Of a stretch of 64,000 nucleotides of DNA, positions 54,247-63,959 are shown piece after piece. The stretch lies in NCBI RefSeq assembly GCF_000687455.2, contig NZ_JGVW01000059.1, forward strand, positions 16,645 to 80,644, given 5' to 3'. The position numbers and the translations under genes were made by a program. Source of the stretch: Burkholderia sp. lig30 (lineage in GTDB: Bacteria; Pseudomonadota; Gammaproteobacteria; Burkholderiales; Burkholderiaceae). How positions within the stretch are numbered: position 1 is the first letter of the stretch; each line of letters begins with the position of its first letter. The notes beneath the pieces were generated by a model. It did not search any database and was not told where the DNA came from. It saw only the letters and a program-made list of their open reading frames with translations.

Positions 54247-55443
54247 ATGATGAGCCTTCCAGCCGCCGAGCGCGGGGAGCCGGAATCCCTGTGGGCCTTG
54301 TTCAAGGTCGTCGCGGGCATTTCCGCGATGTCGTGGGGCGGGCTTGCGATGATGGCGCAACTCGAGCGCCACTACGTCCACCGCATGCGGCGCATCGAGC
54401 CGCACGCGTTCGCCGACTTCGTCGCGCTCGCCTGGCTCGTGCCCGGCCCGGTCGGCTGCAACGTCGCGGTGCAGGTCGGCGAGACGCTGCACGGCCGCGC
54501 CGGCGCATGGATCGCCGGACTCGCGAGCGTGCTGCCGTTCTTCGTGATGATGACGCTGTTCGCGGTCTTCTACCGCACCCCGGTCGTGCGCTCGCTCGCG
54601 GCGCCCGTGATCCTCAATCACTTCAGCATGGTGCTGGCCGCGCTGATCGGCGTCACGTGGGTCAGGCAACTGCGCACGCTGGTGCGCGCGCCGCTCGAGC
54701 AGGCGATCGCGGCGCTGTCGACGATTCTGCTCGCGGTCGCGCACAGCCCCGCCGCGTTCGTCGTGATTCTGTGTGCCGCGTTCGCGGCGGGCTGGCTGAC
54801 CGGGCCGGCCGCGGACAACTCGCTCGCGCTGTCGCTACCGGCGCGCGACCGCAACCTGCTGGTGCTGCTCGCGCTGTTCGTCGCGCTGTTCGCGCTGCCG
54901 CTGCCCGGCGACTATCAGGCGACGCTGCTCTGGCCGCGGCTCGCCGGCGCCGGCATGACGCTGTTCGGCGGCGGCTTCTCCGCGCTGCCCGTGCTCAAGG
55001 CGCTGTTCGTCACGCCGGAAACCGGCATCTCCGACTACGACTTCACGCTCGCGTTCGCGCTCTCGCCGGTCTCGCCGGGACCGCTGCTGAACGTCGTGCC
55101 GTTTCTTGGCTACCTGACCGACGGCTGGCGCGGCGCGCTCCTCGCCACCGCCGCACTGTTCGTGCCGTCCGGCTGCCTCGTCGTGTTCGCGCACCGCCAT
55201 CTGTTCCGGCTCAAGCACCATTCGCGCTTCGAGCACGGCATGCGCCTGCTGCGGGCGGCGACTACCGGCTTCCTCCTGGTCGCGGTCGTGAAGATCCTGC
55301 ACCGCGTGCCGGGCGCCCCGGTCTACTGGCTGACAGGCGGCTTCGCGATGCTGTGCTTCGCGCGCTTCAGGCTGCCCGTCTACGTGGTCTACGCGGCGGT
55401 CGCGCTCGCGTGCTGCGCGTGGCTCTGGACGGCCGCGCACTGA
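54247..55443 (+). CDS. chrA: Chromate transporter, two-domain ChrA
   Basis: Protein of 398 residues of the long CHR family, which exports chromate. Two homologous halves are visible: residues about 15-190, with GISAMSWGGLAMMAQLERHYV and LAWLVPGPVGCNVAVQVGE, and 205-390, with GAGMTLFGGGFSALPVLKALFV and LAFALSPVSPGPLLNVVPFLGY. Each half has the CHR motif G-GG-(x)-P and about six helices. The paired ATGs at 54247 and 54250 follow a weak RBS; the frame upstream to 54190 has no typical sequence. No chrB or chrC lies beside it. Confidence 0.9.
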   Translation: MMSLPAAERGEPESLWALFKVVAGISAMSWGGLAMMAQLERHYVHRMRRIEPHAFADFVALAWLVPGPVGCNVAVQVGETLHGRAGAWIAGLASVLPFFVMMTLFAVFYRTPVVRSLAAPVILNHFSMVLAALIGVTWVRQLRTLVRAPLEQAIAALSTILLAVAHSPAAFVVILCAAFAAGWLTGPAADNSLALSLPARDRNLLVLLALFVALFALPLPGDYQATLLWPRLAGAGMTLFGGGFSALPVLKALFVTPETGISDYDFTLAFALSPVSPGPLLNVVPFLGYLTDGWRGALLATAALFVPSGCLVVFAHRHLFRLKHHSRFEHGMRLLRAATTGFLLVAVVKILHRVPGAPVYWLTGGFAMLCFARFRLPVYVVYAAVALACCAWLWTAAH

Positions 55444-55458
55444 CGCGGGCCACGCTCA

Positions 55459-55525
55459 GCGGCGGTGCGACGGTGCGACGGTGCGGCGGCGCGGGTGCGC
55501 GGGTGCGCGGGTGCGCGAGGCGCGA
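55459..55525. repeat. Short GC repeats after chrA
   Basis: CGGTGCGA units (two to three) then CGGGTGCG units (three to four) run from about 55459 to 55525. This is a simple tandem tract of low-complexity DNA between convergent genes. No coding or terminator role is clear. Confidence 0.7.
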
Positions 55526-55550
55526 CAGCACGCCGCGCCCGCGATTCAGG

Positions 55551-56009
55551 TCAGAAGCCGCGCGCCAGGACGGCAGCACCGACCGTCACGACACCGAGCA
55601 CGAGATTGACGACGACGAGCAGGCGCATCGCATTGACCGCGCGCGCGCCGTCGGGCCACTTCTGCGCCTGCACGGCGCGACGGATGCGCGGAAACAGCGC
55701 GAACCTGACATGGCCGAAGATCAGCATCATCACGACGCCCAGACCCGCCATCGCGTGCAGCGGCCAGGTCGCATGCACACCGCCGAAGCGCCCCAGCAGG
55801 AAGCCGCCGGAGAGCAGGACCACGATCACCGAGGCCGCAACCCAGTTGAAGAAGCGGCCGAACACCGCCTCGAGGAGCGGCAGGCGCAATTGCGGCGACA
55901 GATCCGACAGCGCCGGCCGCAGGCAGAAATGGGCGAACACCATCCCGCCCACCCACACCGCGACGGCCAGCAGATGGAGAAACAACGCGACGGAAATAGC
56001 GTGGGACAT
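55551..56009 (-). CDS. CopD-like small membrane protein
   Basis: Protein of 152 residues with four membrane segments, similar to the CopD/DUF2269-type domain. It has LFLHLLAVAVWVGGMVFAHFCL at the start, with the His and the VWVGGMVFAH signature usual in copper-resistance D-type proteins. A FFNWVAASVIVVLLSGGFLL segment, PLHAMAGLGVVMMLIFGHVRF and VNLVLGVVTVGAAVLARGF follow. A copper role is possible but not shown by sequence. It is convergent with chrA; the presumed promoter lies at 56010-56100. Confidence 0.82.
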   Translation of the reverse strand: MSHAISVALFLHLLAVAVWVGGMVFAHFCLRPALSDLSPQLRLPLLEAVFGRFFNWVAASVIVVLLSGGFLLGRFGGVHATWPLHAMAGLGVVMMLIFGHVRFALFPRIRRAVQAQKWPDGARAVNAMRLLVVVNLVLGVVTVGAAVLARGF

Positions 56010-56141
56010 GGCGAGGATCCTGTTATCGATTGAAAGCGTGGCGAGCGACGTTCGACCCGGGTGCGGCGGCGCAGTTCAGCCCGCGACCGAAATCTCATAC
56101 TATTTTGCAGGCGCGAGATGTGTACGCGATGTGTCGTACGC

Positions 56142-56175
56142 AAAAAAACACACGGCCGCCAAAGCGGCCGTGTGT
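56142..56175 (-). terminator. Intrinsic terminator of parC
   Basis: Perfect 12-bp stem ACACACGGCCGC (56148-56159) with a CAAA loop and its complement (56164-56175), followed on the minus strand by TTTTTTT. It lies 28 bp past parC. Confidence 0.92.
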
Positions 56176-56203
56176 TCCGGTCATCCGGGCGGTCGAGCCG
56201 CCG

Positions 56204-58522
56204 TCAGCCGAGCACCGGGCGCAGCCCGCCGACCTTGAGCTTCGTGTCGGGCGCGCGGCCCTTGCGCGCGCGCTTGCCGACGTGCGACGCGAGCGCGTCG
56301 CCGGACAGCCTGTCCTCCTGCGCCTTGCCGCCGCGGCCGGCGCCGGTGAGCACGACGCCCGCCGGATCGATCGCGACCGCCTGCACGAGCGTCTCCTTGT
56401 CGTCGAGCGCCATCAGGATCACGCCGCGCCCGCCGCCGGACAGCGTCTTCATCTCGTCCATGCCGAACACGAGCAGGCGTCCGCCGCTCGACAGGCACGC
56501 GACCTGCGACGCGTTCGGCAGCACCGGCATCGGCGCAAGCGGCACGGTGCCCGGATCGATGGTCATGAATGCCTTGCCGGCCTTCAGGCGGCTCACCATG
56601 TCGCCGATCTTCGCGATGAAGCCAAAGCCGTTGCTCGACGCGAGCAGGAGCGCCTGCTCCGCCGGCGCCGCGAAATAATGCATCAGGTGCGAACCGGATT
56701 CGAGCTCGATCAGCGACGTGACGGGCACGCCGTCGCCGCGCCCGCCCGGCAGCACCGACACGTCGACCGAATACACGCGGCCGCTGCTGCCCCACGCGAT
56801 CAGCCGGTCCGGCGTGCGGCACTGGAATGCCGCATACAGGCTGTCGCCCGCCTTGAACGAGAAGCTCGCCGGATCGAGGCCGTGGCCCTTGAGCGCACGC
56901 ACCCAGCCCTTTTGCGACACGACGACCGTCACCGGCTCGTCGACCACCTTCGTCTCGAAGGTCGCGCGCTTTTCCTGCTGGATCAGCGTGCGGCGGTCGT
57001 CGCCGTACTGCTTCGCATCCGCCTCGATCTCCTTGATCATCAGCCGCTTCATCGCGCTTTCGTTCGCGAGCAGCTCCTCGAGCTTCGCCTTCTCGTCGCG
57101 CAGCGCCTCGAGCTCCTTCTCGATCTTGATCTTCTCGAGCCGCGCGAGCTGACGCAGACGGATTTCGAGGATGTCGTCGGCCTGGCGCTCGGTCAGCCCG
57201 AACGCGCTCATCAGCGCGGCCTTCGGCTCGTCCGATTCGCGGATGATGCGGATCACCTCGTCGATGTTCAGGAAGACGATCATCCGGCCTTCGAGGATGT
57301 GGATCCGGTCGTCGACCTTGCCGAGACGATGGCGGCAGCGCCGCGTCATCGTGACCTGGCGGAACCGGACCCACTCGCCGAGGATCGTCAGCAGCCCCTT
57401 CTGGCCCGGCCTGCCGTCCGCGCCGACCATCACGAGGTTCAGCGCCGCGTTCGATTCGAGGCTCGTATGCGCGAGCAGCGAATTGACGAACTCGGTCTGG
57501 TCGATCGTGCGCGACTTCGGCTCGAACACGAGCCGCACCGGCGCGTCCTTGCCCGACTCGTCGCGCACCGCGTCGAGCAGGTCGAGCATCGCCTTCTTGG
57601 TGTTGAGCTGCTCGGGCGTCAGCGTCTTCTTGCCGAGCTTGAGCTTCGGATTGGTCAGCTCCTCGATTTCCTCGAGCACCTTCTGGCCCGACGTGTTCGG
57701 CGGCAGCTCGGTGACGACGAGCTGCCACTGGCCGCGCGCGAGATCCTCGATCTTCCAGCGCGCGCGCACCTTCAGGCTGCCGCGGCCGCCGTCGTAGGCC
57801 GCCGAGATTTCCGCGTCGCTCGAGATGATCTGCCCGCCGCCCGGGAAGTCCGGGCCGGGGATGTACGTCATCAGTTCCGCGTGCGTCAGATGCGGATGAC
57901 GGATCAGCGCGACCGCCGCCGCCGCGACTTCACGCAGGTTGTGCGACGGAATCTCCGTCGCGAGGCCGACCGCGATGCCTGACGCGCCGTTCAGCAGCAC
58001 GAACGGCAGGCGGCCCGGCAGCAGCTTCGGCTCCTCGAACGAGCCGTCGTAGTTCGGCATGAAATCGACCGTGCCCTGGTCGATCTCGTCGAGCAGGAGC
58101 TTCGCGATCGGCGTCAGGCGCGCTTCGGTGTAGCGCATCGCTGCCGCGCCGTCGCCGTCGCGCGAGCCGAAGTTGCCCTGCCCGTCGATCAGCGGGTAGC
58201 GCAGCGAGAAATCCTGCGCGAGGCGCACGAGCGCGTCGTACGCGGACTGGTCGCCGTGCGGGTGATACTTGCCGAGCACGTCGCCGACGACGCGCGCCGA
58301 CTTCACCGGCTTCGCGTCCGGGGCGAGGCCCATTTCGTTCATCGCAAAGAGAATCCGGCGCTGCACCGGCTTCTGGCCGTCGCAGACGTCCGGCAGCGCG
58401 CGGCCCTTCACGACGCTGACCGCATAGCTGAGATACGCCTGCTCCGCATAGTTGCCGAGCGTCAGCGCGTCGCTCCCGGGCGCGTCCGGCCCGGCGAAGA
58501 GATCGGGAGTGTTGTCGTCCAT
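56204..58522 (-). CDS. parC: DNA topoisomerase IV subunit A
   Basis: Type IIA topoisomerase subunit that decatenates daughter chromosomes. It has 772 residues. The breakage-reunion domain has [23 protein letters not shown] near residue 40, [31 protein letters not shown] in the QRDR region, and the catalytic Tyr in [14 protein letters not shown] near residue 133. SGRG-like [12 protein letters not shown] and [19 protein letters not shown] follow. The short C-terminal beta-propeller region ([16 protein letters not shown]) distinguishes it from GyrA. The QRDR shows wild-type-like Ser/Glu positions as far as can be judged. parE lies 134 bp upstream on the same strand. Confidence 0.96.
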   Translation of the reverse strand: MDDNTPDLFAGPDAPGSDALTLGNYAEQAYLSYAVSVVKGRALPDVCDGQKPVQRRILFAMNEMGLAPDAKPVKSARVVGDVLGKYHPHGDQSAYDALVRLAQDFSLRYPLIDGQGNFGSRDGDGAAAMRYTEARLTPIAKLLLDEIDQGTVDFMPNYDGSFEEPKLLPGRLPFVLLNGASGIAVGLATEIPSHNLREVAAAAVALIRHPHLTHAELMTYIPGPDFPGGGQIISSDAEISAAYDGGRGSLKVRARWKIEDLARGQWQLVVTELPPNTSGQKVLEEIEELTNPKLKLGKKTLTPEQLNTKKAMLDLLDAVRDESGKDAPVRLVFEPKSRTIDQTEFVNSLLAHTSLESNAALNLVMVGADGRPGQKGLLTILGEWVRFRQVTMTRRCRHRLGKVDDRIHILEGRMIVFLNIDEVIRIIRESDEPKAALMSAFGLTERQADDILEIRLRQLARLEKIKIEKELEALRDEKAKLEELLANESAMKRLMIKEIEADAKQYGDDRRTLIQQEKRATFETKVVDEPVTVVVSQKGWVRALKGHGLDPASFSFKAGDSLYAAFQCRTPDRLIAWGSSGRVYSVDVSVLPGGRGDGVPVTSLIELESGSHLMHYFAAPAEQALLLASSNGFGFIAKIGDMVSRLKAGKAFMTIDPGTVPLAPMPVLPNASQVACLSSGGRLLVFGMDEMKTLSGGGRGVILMALDDKETLVQAVAIDPAGVVLTGAGRGGKAQEDRLSGDALASHVGKRARKGRAPDTKLKVGGLRPVLG

Positions 58523-58656
58523 CTGAATTCCGTGTTCGTGTGTGGCGCGCGTTCGGGCCGGGCATCACGCCCGGCCGCGCTCCGCAGGAAAAACCGGGGC
58601 GCCCGGCTTTCCTGCCCCCGTCGGGGGCAAGCCCGGCGTGCCGGGCCCGGAGGCGC

Positions 58657-60639
58657 TTAGATATCCGCTTCGACCTCGTTGCCCTTTTCCTCGAGCCAGC
58701 CGCGACGTGCGGCCGCCTCGCCCTTGCCCATCAGCATCGTCATGCGCGCGACCGTCGACTCGTAGTCGAGATCGCCGAGCTTCACCGGCATCAGGCGGCG
58801 GGTATCGGGGTTCATCGTCGTGTCCCACAGCTGCTCGGCGCTCATTTCGCCGAGGCCCTTGAAGCGGCTGATGCTCCACTGCGTGTCGCGCACGCCGTCC
58901 TTGCGCAGCTTGTCGAGGATCGCCTCCAGCTCGCCGTCGTCGAGCGCATACAGCTTCTGCGCGGGCTTCTTGCCGCGCGCGGGCGCGTCGACGCGAAACA
59001 GCGGCGGACGCGCGACGAACACGTGGCCGCGCTCGATCAGTTGCGGGAAGTGCTTGAAGAACAGGGTGAGCAGCAGCACCTGGATGTGCGCACCGTCGAC
59101 GTCCGCGTCCGACAGGATGCAGATCTTGCCGTAGCGCAGGTTCGACAGGTCGACGCTGTCGTCCGGGCTGTGCGGATCGACGCCGATCGCGACCGAGATG
59201 TCATGCACCTCGTTGTTCGCGAACAGGCGGTCGCGCTCGGTTTCCCAGGTGTTCAGCACCTTGCCGCGCAGCGGCAGGATCGCCTGGTATTCCTTGTCGC
59301 GGCCCATCTTCGCCGAGCCGCCCGCCGAATCGCCCTCGACGAGGAACAGCTCGTTGCGCGCGATGTCCTCCGTCTCGCAATCGGTCAGCTTGCCGGGCAG
59401 CACCGCGACGCCGGAGCTCTTGCGCTTCTCGACCTTCTGGCCCGCACGGGTGCGCGCCTGCGCCTGCTTGATGACGAGCTCGGCGAGCTTCTTGCCATGC
59501 TCGACGTGCTGGTTGAGCCACAGTTCGAGCGCCGGGCGCGCGAACGACGACACCAGCTTCACCGCGTCGCGGCTGTTCAGCCGCTCCTTGATCTGCCCCT
59601 GGAACTGCGGGTCGAGCACCTTCGCGGACAGCACGAACGACACGCGCGCGAACACGTCTTCCGCGAGCAGCTTCACGCCTTTCGGCTGCAGGTTGTGCAG
59701 CTCGACGAAGCTCTTCACCGCCTGGTAGAGGCCGTCGCGCAGGCCGGATTCGTGCGTGCCGCCGGCGGGCGTCGGGATCAGGTTCACGTACGACTCGCGC
59801 ACCAGCGACCCTTCCTCGCTCCACGCGACGACCCACGACGCGCCCTCGCCTTCGGCGAAGGTATCGTCGCCCGAGCGCGAATCGGCGAAACGCTCGCCTT
59901 CGAACAGCGGGATCAGCAGCTCGCTGCCGTTCATGCCTTCGAGCAGGTAGCCGCGCAGGCCGTCCTCGTATCGCCAGCTCTGCCGTTCGCCGCTCTTCTC
60001 GTTGACGAGCACGACTTCGACGCCCGGCAGCAGCACCGCCTTCGAGCGCAGCAAGCGCTGCAGTTCGCCGAGCGGCAGGTTCGGCGAATCGAAGTATTTC
60101 GGATTCGGCCACACGGTCACGCGCGTGCCCGACTTCTTCTCGCCGCGGCCCGCGGCCTGCGTCGCGAGCGGCTTCACGACGTCGCCGTCGGCAAAGCCGA
60201 GCCCGGCGACCTTGCCGTCGCGCCAGACCGTCACGTCGAGACGCGTCGCGAGCGCGTTCGTCACCGACACGCCGACGCCGTGCAGGCCGCCGGAGAACGT
60301 ATACGCGCCGCCCGCGGCCTTGTCGAACTTGCCGCCGGCGTGCAGGCGCGTAAACACGATCTCGACGACCGGCACGCCCTCTTCCGGGTGCAGGCCGAAC
60401 GGAATGCCGCGGCCGTCGTCCTCGACGGACACCGACTGGTCCGCATGCAGCGTCACGGTGATCTGCTTGCCGTAACCACCGAGCGCCTCGTCGGATGCGT
60501 TGTCGATGACTTCCTGAATGATGTGCAGCGGATTCTCGGTACGGGTGTACATGCCGGGCCGCTGCTTGACCGGCTCGAGACCCTTGAGCACCTTGATCGA
60601 TGCTTCGCTATAGGCCGCGCTGGGCTTCTTCGTTGACAT
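58657..60639 (-). CDS. parE: DNA topoisomerase IV subunit B
   Basis: ATPase subunit of topoisomerase IV, 660 residues, acting with ParC. The GHKL motifs are IQEVIDNASDEALGGYGKQI, VSVEDDGRGIPFG and GGLHGVGVSVTNALA. The Toprim domain has LFLVEGDSAGGSAKMGRDKEYQAILPLRGKVLN and LSDADVDGAHIQVLLLTLFF. The length and lack of an insert separate it from GyrB of this group. A cluster of DnaA-box-like sites lies 31-65 bp upstream of its ATG. The 134 bp to parC contains inverted GC repeats but no strong terminator, so parE-parC is probably one operon. Confidence 0.96.
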   Translation of the reverse strand: MSTKKPSAAYSEASIKVLKGLEPVKQRPGMYTRTENPLHIIQEVIDNASDEALGGYGKQITVTLHADQSVSVEDDGRGIPFGLHPEEGVPVVEIVFTRLHAGGKFDKAAGGAYTFSGGLHGVGVSVTNALATRLDVTVWRDGKVAGLGFADGDVVKPLATQAAGRGEKKSGTRVTVWPNPKYFDSPNLPLGELQRLLRSKAVLLPGVEVVLVNEKSGERQSWRYEDGLRGYLLEGMNGSELLIPLFEGERFADSRSGDDTFAEGEGASWVVAWSEEGSLVRESYVNLIPTPAGGTHESGLRDGLYQAVKSFVELHNLQPKGVKLLAEDVFARVSFVLSAKVLDPQFQGQIKERLNSRDAVKLVSSFARPALELWLNQHVEHGKKLAELVIKQAQARTRAGQKVEKRKSSGVAVLPGKLTDCETEDIARNELFLVEGDSAGGSAKMGRDKEYQAILPLRGKVLNTWETERDRLFANNEVHDISVAIGVDPHSPDDSVDLSNLRYGKICILSDADVDGAHIQVLLLTLFFKHFPQLIERGHVFVARPPLFRVDAPARGKKPAQKLYALDDGELEAILDKLRKDGVRDTQWSISRFKGLGEMSAEQLWDTTMNPDTRRLMPVKLGDLDYESTVARMTMLMGKGEAAARRGWLEEKGNEVEADI

Positions 60640-60669
60640 AGGCGATGAGGTTCGTCATTCATCGGGACA

Positions 60670-60704
60670 TTGTCCACACCTCGTGTGGATAACGTCGTGG
60701 ACAA
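60670..60704. promoter_or_regulatory. Three clustered DnaA-box-like sites upstream of parE
   Basis: TTGTCCACA (60670-60678), TGTGGATAA (60684-60692, a perfect TTATCCACA on the minus strand) and CGTGGACAA (60696-60704, TTGTCCACG on the minus strand) occur in 35 bp. The first two form an inverted pair spaced by five bases. Confidence 0.6.
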
Positions 60705-60878
60705 AACGTTGCGTTCCGCAAAAAAGCGAATCGAAACAACGCTGTGCTTGGAGTGCTTCGAAAGCGGGCGCGCGGCGCGCAGCCGCGCGGCCCGAAACGC
60801 GGCGTATTTTACTGGTTCCGTGCGGCGCGCCATCCGATGAATTGCGCGCCGCGCGAGCGCGCTGGCCGCCGGCGCGCG

Positions 60879-62822
60879 TCAGGGCTTGCGCTTCGCCTCG
60901 AGCGTCTCCCAGCGTTCGAGCGCGGCGAGCAGTTCGTCGTCGATCGCGGCGAACCGCTCGGTCAGGCGCGCGCCTTCCTGCGCGTCCTTCGCGAAGATCG
61001 AGCCGTCCTCGAGCTGCGCGCCGATCGTCTTCTGCTCTTCCTCCAGCGTGGCGATCCGGTCGGGCAGCGCGTCCAGTTCGCGCTGCTCGTTGAACGACAG
61101 CTTCACGGCGCGCTGCGTGTTGCGCCCCGCCGCACCCTTCGCCGGCTCGTCCCTGGCGGCCGGCGCTTCCTTCGCGGCCCGCTTTGCGGCGTCCTGCTGC
61201 GCGAGCTGCTCCGCGCGATCGCGCTGGATCTGCCAGTCGGTAAAGCCGCCGACGTATTCGCGCCAGCGGCCGTCGCCTTCGGACGCGATCACCGACGTCA
61301 CGACGTTGTCGAGGAACGCGCGGTCGTGGCTGACGAGCAGCACCGTGCCGTCGTAGTCGGTCAGCAGCTCTTCGAGCAGCTCGAGCGTCGGGATGTCGAG
61401 GTCGTTGGTCGGCTCGTCGAGCACCAGCACGTTCGCCGGACGCGCGAACAGGCGCGCGAGCAACAGCCGGTTGCGTTCGCCGCCCGACAGCGACTTGACC
61501 GGCGAGCGCGCACGCTCCGGCGCGAACAGGAAATCGCCGAGATAGCTCATCACGTGCTTGCGGTTGCCGGCGATCTCGACCCATTCGCTGCCGGGGCTGA
61601 TCGTGTCCGCGAGACTCTTCTCCTGATCGAGCTGCGCGCGCATCTGGTCGAAGTACGCGACCTGCAGGTTGGTGCCGGTGCGCACCGTGCCCTCGTCGGG
61701 CGACAGTTCGCCGAGGATCAGCTTCAGCAGCGTGGTCTTGCCCGCGCCGTTCGGGCCGATGAAGCCGATCTTGTCGCCGCGCATCACGGTGGTCGAGAAG
61801 CGGTCGACGACCGTGCGGCCGTCGTAGCGCTTCGTCACGTCGGTCAGCTCCGCGACGATCTTGCCGGACTTCTCGCCCTGCGCGACGTCGAGCTTCACGT
61901 TGCCCTGCGCGTTGCGGCGCTCGGCGCGCTCGTGGCGCATCTGCTCGAGCCGCGCGATGCGGCCGACGCTGCGCGTGCGGCGCGCCTCGACGCCCTTTCT
62001 GATCCACACTTCTTCCTGCGCGAGCAGCTTGTCGAACTTGTCGTTCTCGACGCGCTCGACTTCGAGCTGCTGCGCCTTGCGGGTCTGGTACGCGGAGAAA
62101 TTGCCCGGATACGACAGCAGGCGGCCGCGATCCAGCTCGACGATGCGCGTCGCGACGCGATCGAGGAACGCGCGATCGTGCGTGATGAACAGCAGGCCCG
62201 CGCGCTGCGTGACGAGCAGGTTCTCGAGCCAGCGGATGCCGTCGAAATCGAGGTGGTTGGTCGGTTCGTCGAGCAGCAGCACGTCGGGCTGCACGACGAG
62301 CGCGCGGGCGAGCGCCACGCGCTTCTGCATGCCGCCGGACAGCGCGTCGACGCGCGCGTCGCCGTCGAGGCCGATCTGCGCGAGCGTGGTCGACACGCGC
62401 GTGCGCCAGTTCCATGCGTCGGTCGTGTCGAGCGACGACTGCAGCGCGTTCATCCTCGCGAGCAGCGCGTCGTGCTCGGCGCCTTCGGGCGTGTCGGCGA
62501 GCCGATGGACGATCGTGTCGTATTCGTCGAGCAGCGCGCGCGTGCCGGTCAGGCCCGACGCCACCGCGTCGAACACGCTCGCGCCCGGCTCGAATTCCGG
62601 CTCCTGCGGCACGTAGACGGTCACGAGATCCTGCTGGCGCGTGACGAGGCCGTCGTCCGGCCTCGCGATCTCGGCGACGATCTTGAGCAGCGACGACTTG
62701 CCTGCGCCGTTGCGGCCGATCAGGCCGACGCGTTCGCCGGCCTCGAGCGAGAAGTCGGCGTGATCGAGCAATGCGACGTGACCGAACGCGAGCTGCGCGC
62801 CGGTAATGGAATAGAGCGACAT
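60879..62822 (-). CDS. uup: ABC-F family ATPase (Uup-like)
   Basis: Protein of 647 residues, a soluble ABC-F protein with two ATPase cassettes and no membrane part. Family members act on ribosomes or stalled translation; Uup also affects transposon excision in E. coli. Cassette one has LIGRNGAGKSSLLKIVAE, LSGGMQKRVALARALVV and LLLDEPTNHLDFDGI. Cassette two has FIGPNGAGKTTLLKLILGEL, LSGGERNRLLLARLF and LVLDEPTNDLDIPT. A long charged linker region, IRKGVEARRTRSVGRIARLEQMRHE, follows cassette one. The C-terminal coiled coil (FNEQRELDALPDRIATLEE) is the Uup hallmark. The ATG at 62822 is at the normal position. Confidence 0.93.
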   Translation of the reverse strand: MSLYSITGAQLAFGHVALLDHADFSLEAGERVGLIGRNGAGKSSLLKIVAEIARPDDGLVTRQQDLVTVYVPQEPEFEPGASVFDAVASGLTGTRALLDEYDTIVHRLADTPEGAEHDALLARMNALQSSLDTTDAWNWRTRVSTTLAQIGLDGDARVDALSGGMQKRVALARALVVQPDVLLLDEPTNHLDFDGIRWLENLLVTQRAGLLFITHDRAFLDRVATRIVELDRGRLLSYPGNFSAYQTRKAQQLEVERVENDKFDKLLAQEEVWIRKGVEARRTRSVGRIARLEQMRHERAERRNAQGNVKLDVAQGEKSGKIVAELTDVTKRYDGRTVVDRFSTTVMRGDKIGFIGPNGAGKTTLLKLILGELSPDEGTVRTGTNLQVAYFDQMRAQLDQEKSLADTISPGSEWVEIAGNRKHVMSYLGDFLFAPERARSPVKSLSGGERNRLLLARLFARPANVLVLDEPTNDLDIPTLELLEELLTDYDGTVLLVSHDRAFLDNVVTSVIASEGDGRWREYVGGFTDWQIQRDRAEQLAQQDAAKRAAKEAPAARDEPAKGAAGRNTQRAVKLSFNEQRELDALPDRIATLEEEQKTIGAQLEDGSIFAKDAQEGARLTERFAAIDDELLAALERWETLEAKRKP

Positions 62823-62961
62823 GGGGAAGACGGCGAAGAGAAATCGGAAGCGCTCATTGTACCGGTGGCGAGCCTCGCCACCGCCGTGGCCGAACGGATG
62901 AGCGCGAACGGCCGGCTTGACGCGTCGCGCGCGAGGCGGCGGCCGCCACGCGCGCGACGCG

Positions 62962-63375
62962 TCACTTCACGTTGATGGTGATGGTCTGGCTCATTTCCGG
63001 ACCGTACGAGCGGTGCGCGCCGTCGCCGAACTGCAGCGTCAGCGAGTGCTGGCCGGGCGGCAGCGTCAGGTCGGTCTCGGTCTGGCCCTTGCCGAAGTGC
63101 AGCGAATGGTCGGTAGCGGGAATCACCTCGCCCTTCGGCAGCGGCTTGCCGTCGATCAGCAGGTGATGATGTCCGGTGTCGGGCGCCATGTCGCCGGCCG
63201 GCCGCAGCGCCGCGCCTTCGAGGCCGAACTTCACGTGCACCGGGTTCGACACCGTTGCGCCGTCCTGCGGCGCGACGAAGAACACGCGCGCCTCGGCCCA
63301 CGCGGCCGGCGAGACGGCCAGCGCCACCGCGCACGCGGCGCCTGCAATCCACTTGCGGTTGATCATTGTCATCAT
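62962..63375 (-). CDS. DUF4399 exported protein
   Basis: Protein of 137 residues. The signal peptide ends at SPAAWA-E after IAGAACAVALAV. The mature domain matches DUF4399: ARVFFVAPQDGATVSNPVHV, then VKFGLEG, GHHHLLIDGKPLPKGEVIPA, HSLHFGKGQTETDLTLPPG, and LQFGDGAHRSYGPEMSQTI. The His-rich GHHHLLID loop suggests metal binding, as seen in the family. No function is known. AAGGAG sits six bases before the chosen ATG (63375); in-frame ATGs at 63372 and 63366 are alternatives. It is single, and divergent from rubredoxin across 178 bp. Confidence 0.88.
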   Translation of the reverse strand: MMTMINRKWIAGAACAVALAVSPAAWAEARVFFVAPQDGATVSNPVHVKFGLEGAALRPAGDMAPDTGHHHLLIDGKPLPKGEVIPATDHSLHFGKGQTETDLTLPPGQHSLTLQFGDGAHRSYGPEMSQTITINVK

Positions 63376-63553
63376 CGTTATCTCCTTCTGCTTGACAGGC
63401 CCACGAAGCATACCGCATACGCGATGCTCGCGATGCGCACGTTTAAAACGACGTTGCGGCGTAGATCGGCGAAATTCCGTTACCATTGCGTCTTTCGCCT
63501 GCGGGCTTTGGCCTGCGGCGGCCCCATATTGTTCCCATCATCCAGAGCGCCAC

Positions 63554-63736
63554 ATGAGCGAAGTGATTGAATACCAGAGCTGGGTCTGCCTGATTTGCGG
63601 GTGGATCTACAACGAAGCGGAAGGCCTGCCCGACGAGGGCATCGCGGCCGGCACCCGGTTCGCCGACATCCCGGACGACTGGCGCTGCCCGCTGTGCGAC
63701 GTCGGCAAGTCGGATTTCGTCATCGTCGATTTCTGA
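63554..63736 (+). CDS. rubA: Rubredoxin
   Basis: Protein of 60 residues, a small non-haem iron electron carrier. It has the two metal hairpins CLICGWIYNEAEGLPDEGI and WRCPLCDVGKSDF, giving the C-x2-C-G and C-P-x-C Fe(Cys)4 site with standard spacing of about 30 residues. It may feed electrons to alkane hydroxylases or reduce oxygen/peroxide scavengers; no partner is adjacent. The ATG at 63554 follows GAGCGCCAC; longer upstream frames are antisense to the DUF4399 gene. Confidence 0.96.
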   Translation: MSEVIEYQSWVCLICGWIYNEAEGLPDEGIAAGTRFADIPDDWRCPLCDVGKSDFVIVDF

Positions 63737-63816
63737 GTTTGAGCCGCGAGCCGCGCGCAATGTGCGGCTCGCGTGTTTGCAAGTCGCGTCGTGTGCGCCG
63801 GCGCGTGCGCATTTGC

Positions 63817-63822
63817 TATACT
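63817..63822 (+). promoter_or_regulatory. -10 element (TATACT) before tRNA-Arg
   Basis: TATACT stands 63 bp before the tRNA, with a G+C-rich discriminator after it. The -35 is unclear. The tRNA transcript would start near 63829. Confidence 0.5.
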
Positions 63823-63884
63823 TTGCGCGCTGTCCACTCCGCTGCCCGGCATGCGACTCGCGCGCAACTTGCCGGATATGCAGG

Positions 63885-63959
63885 CTCCCCGTAGTTCAAT
63901 GGATAGAACAAGCGCCTCCTAAGCGCTAGATACAGGTTCGATTCCTGTCGGGGGGACCA
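63885..63959 (+). tRNA. tRNA-Arg, anticodon CCU (reads AGG)
   Basis: 75-nt cloverleaf. The acceptor strand CTCCCCG pairs with CGGGGGG, including one T-G wobble. The D arm is GTTC-loop-GAAC. The anticodon arm AGCGC/GCGCT encloses loop CTCCTAA, and the T arm is ACAGG-TTCGATT-CCTGT. Discriminator A is followed by an encoded CCA (63957-63959). It is the sole tRNA in the window and a common integration site type in Burkholderia; what follows lies outside. Confidence 0.95.

Noticed and set aside
56030..60636. Long + strand frames of 650-700 codons opposite parC and parE
   Set aside because: They are shadows of GC-rich codon bias. The minus strand holds complete topoisomerase IV subunits.
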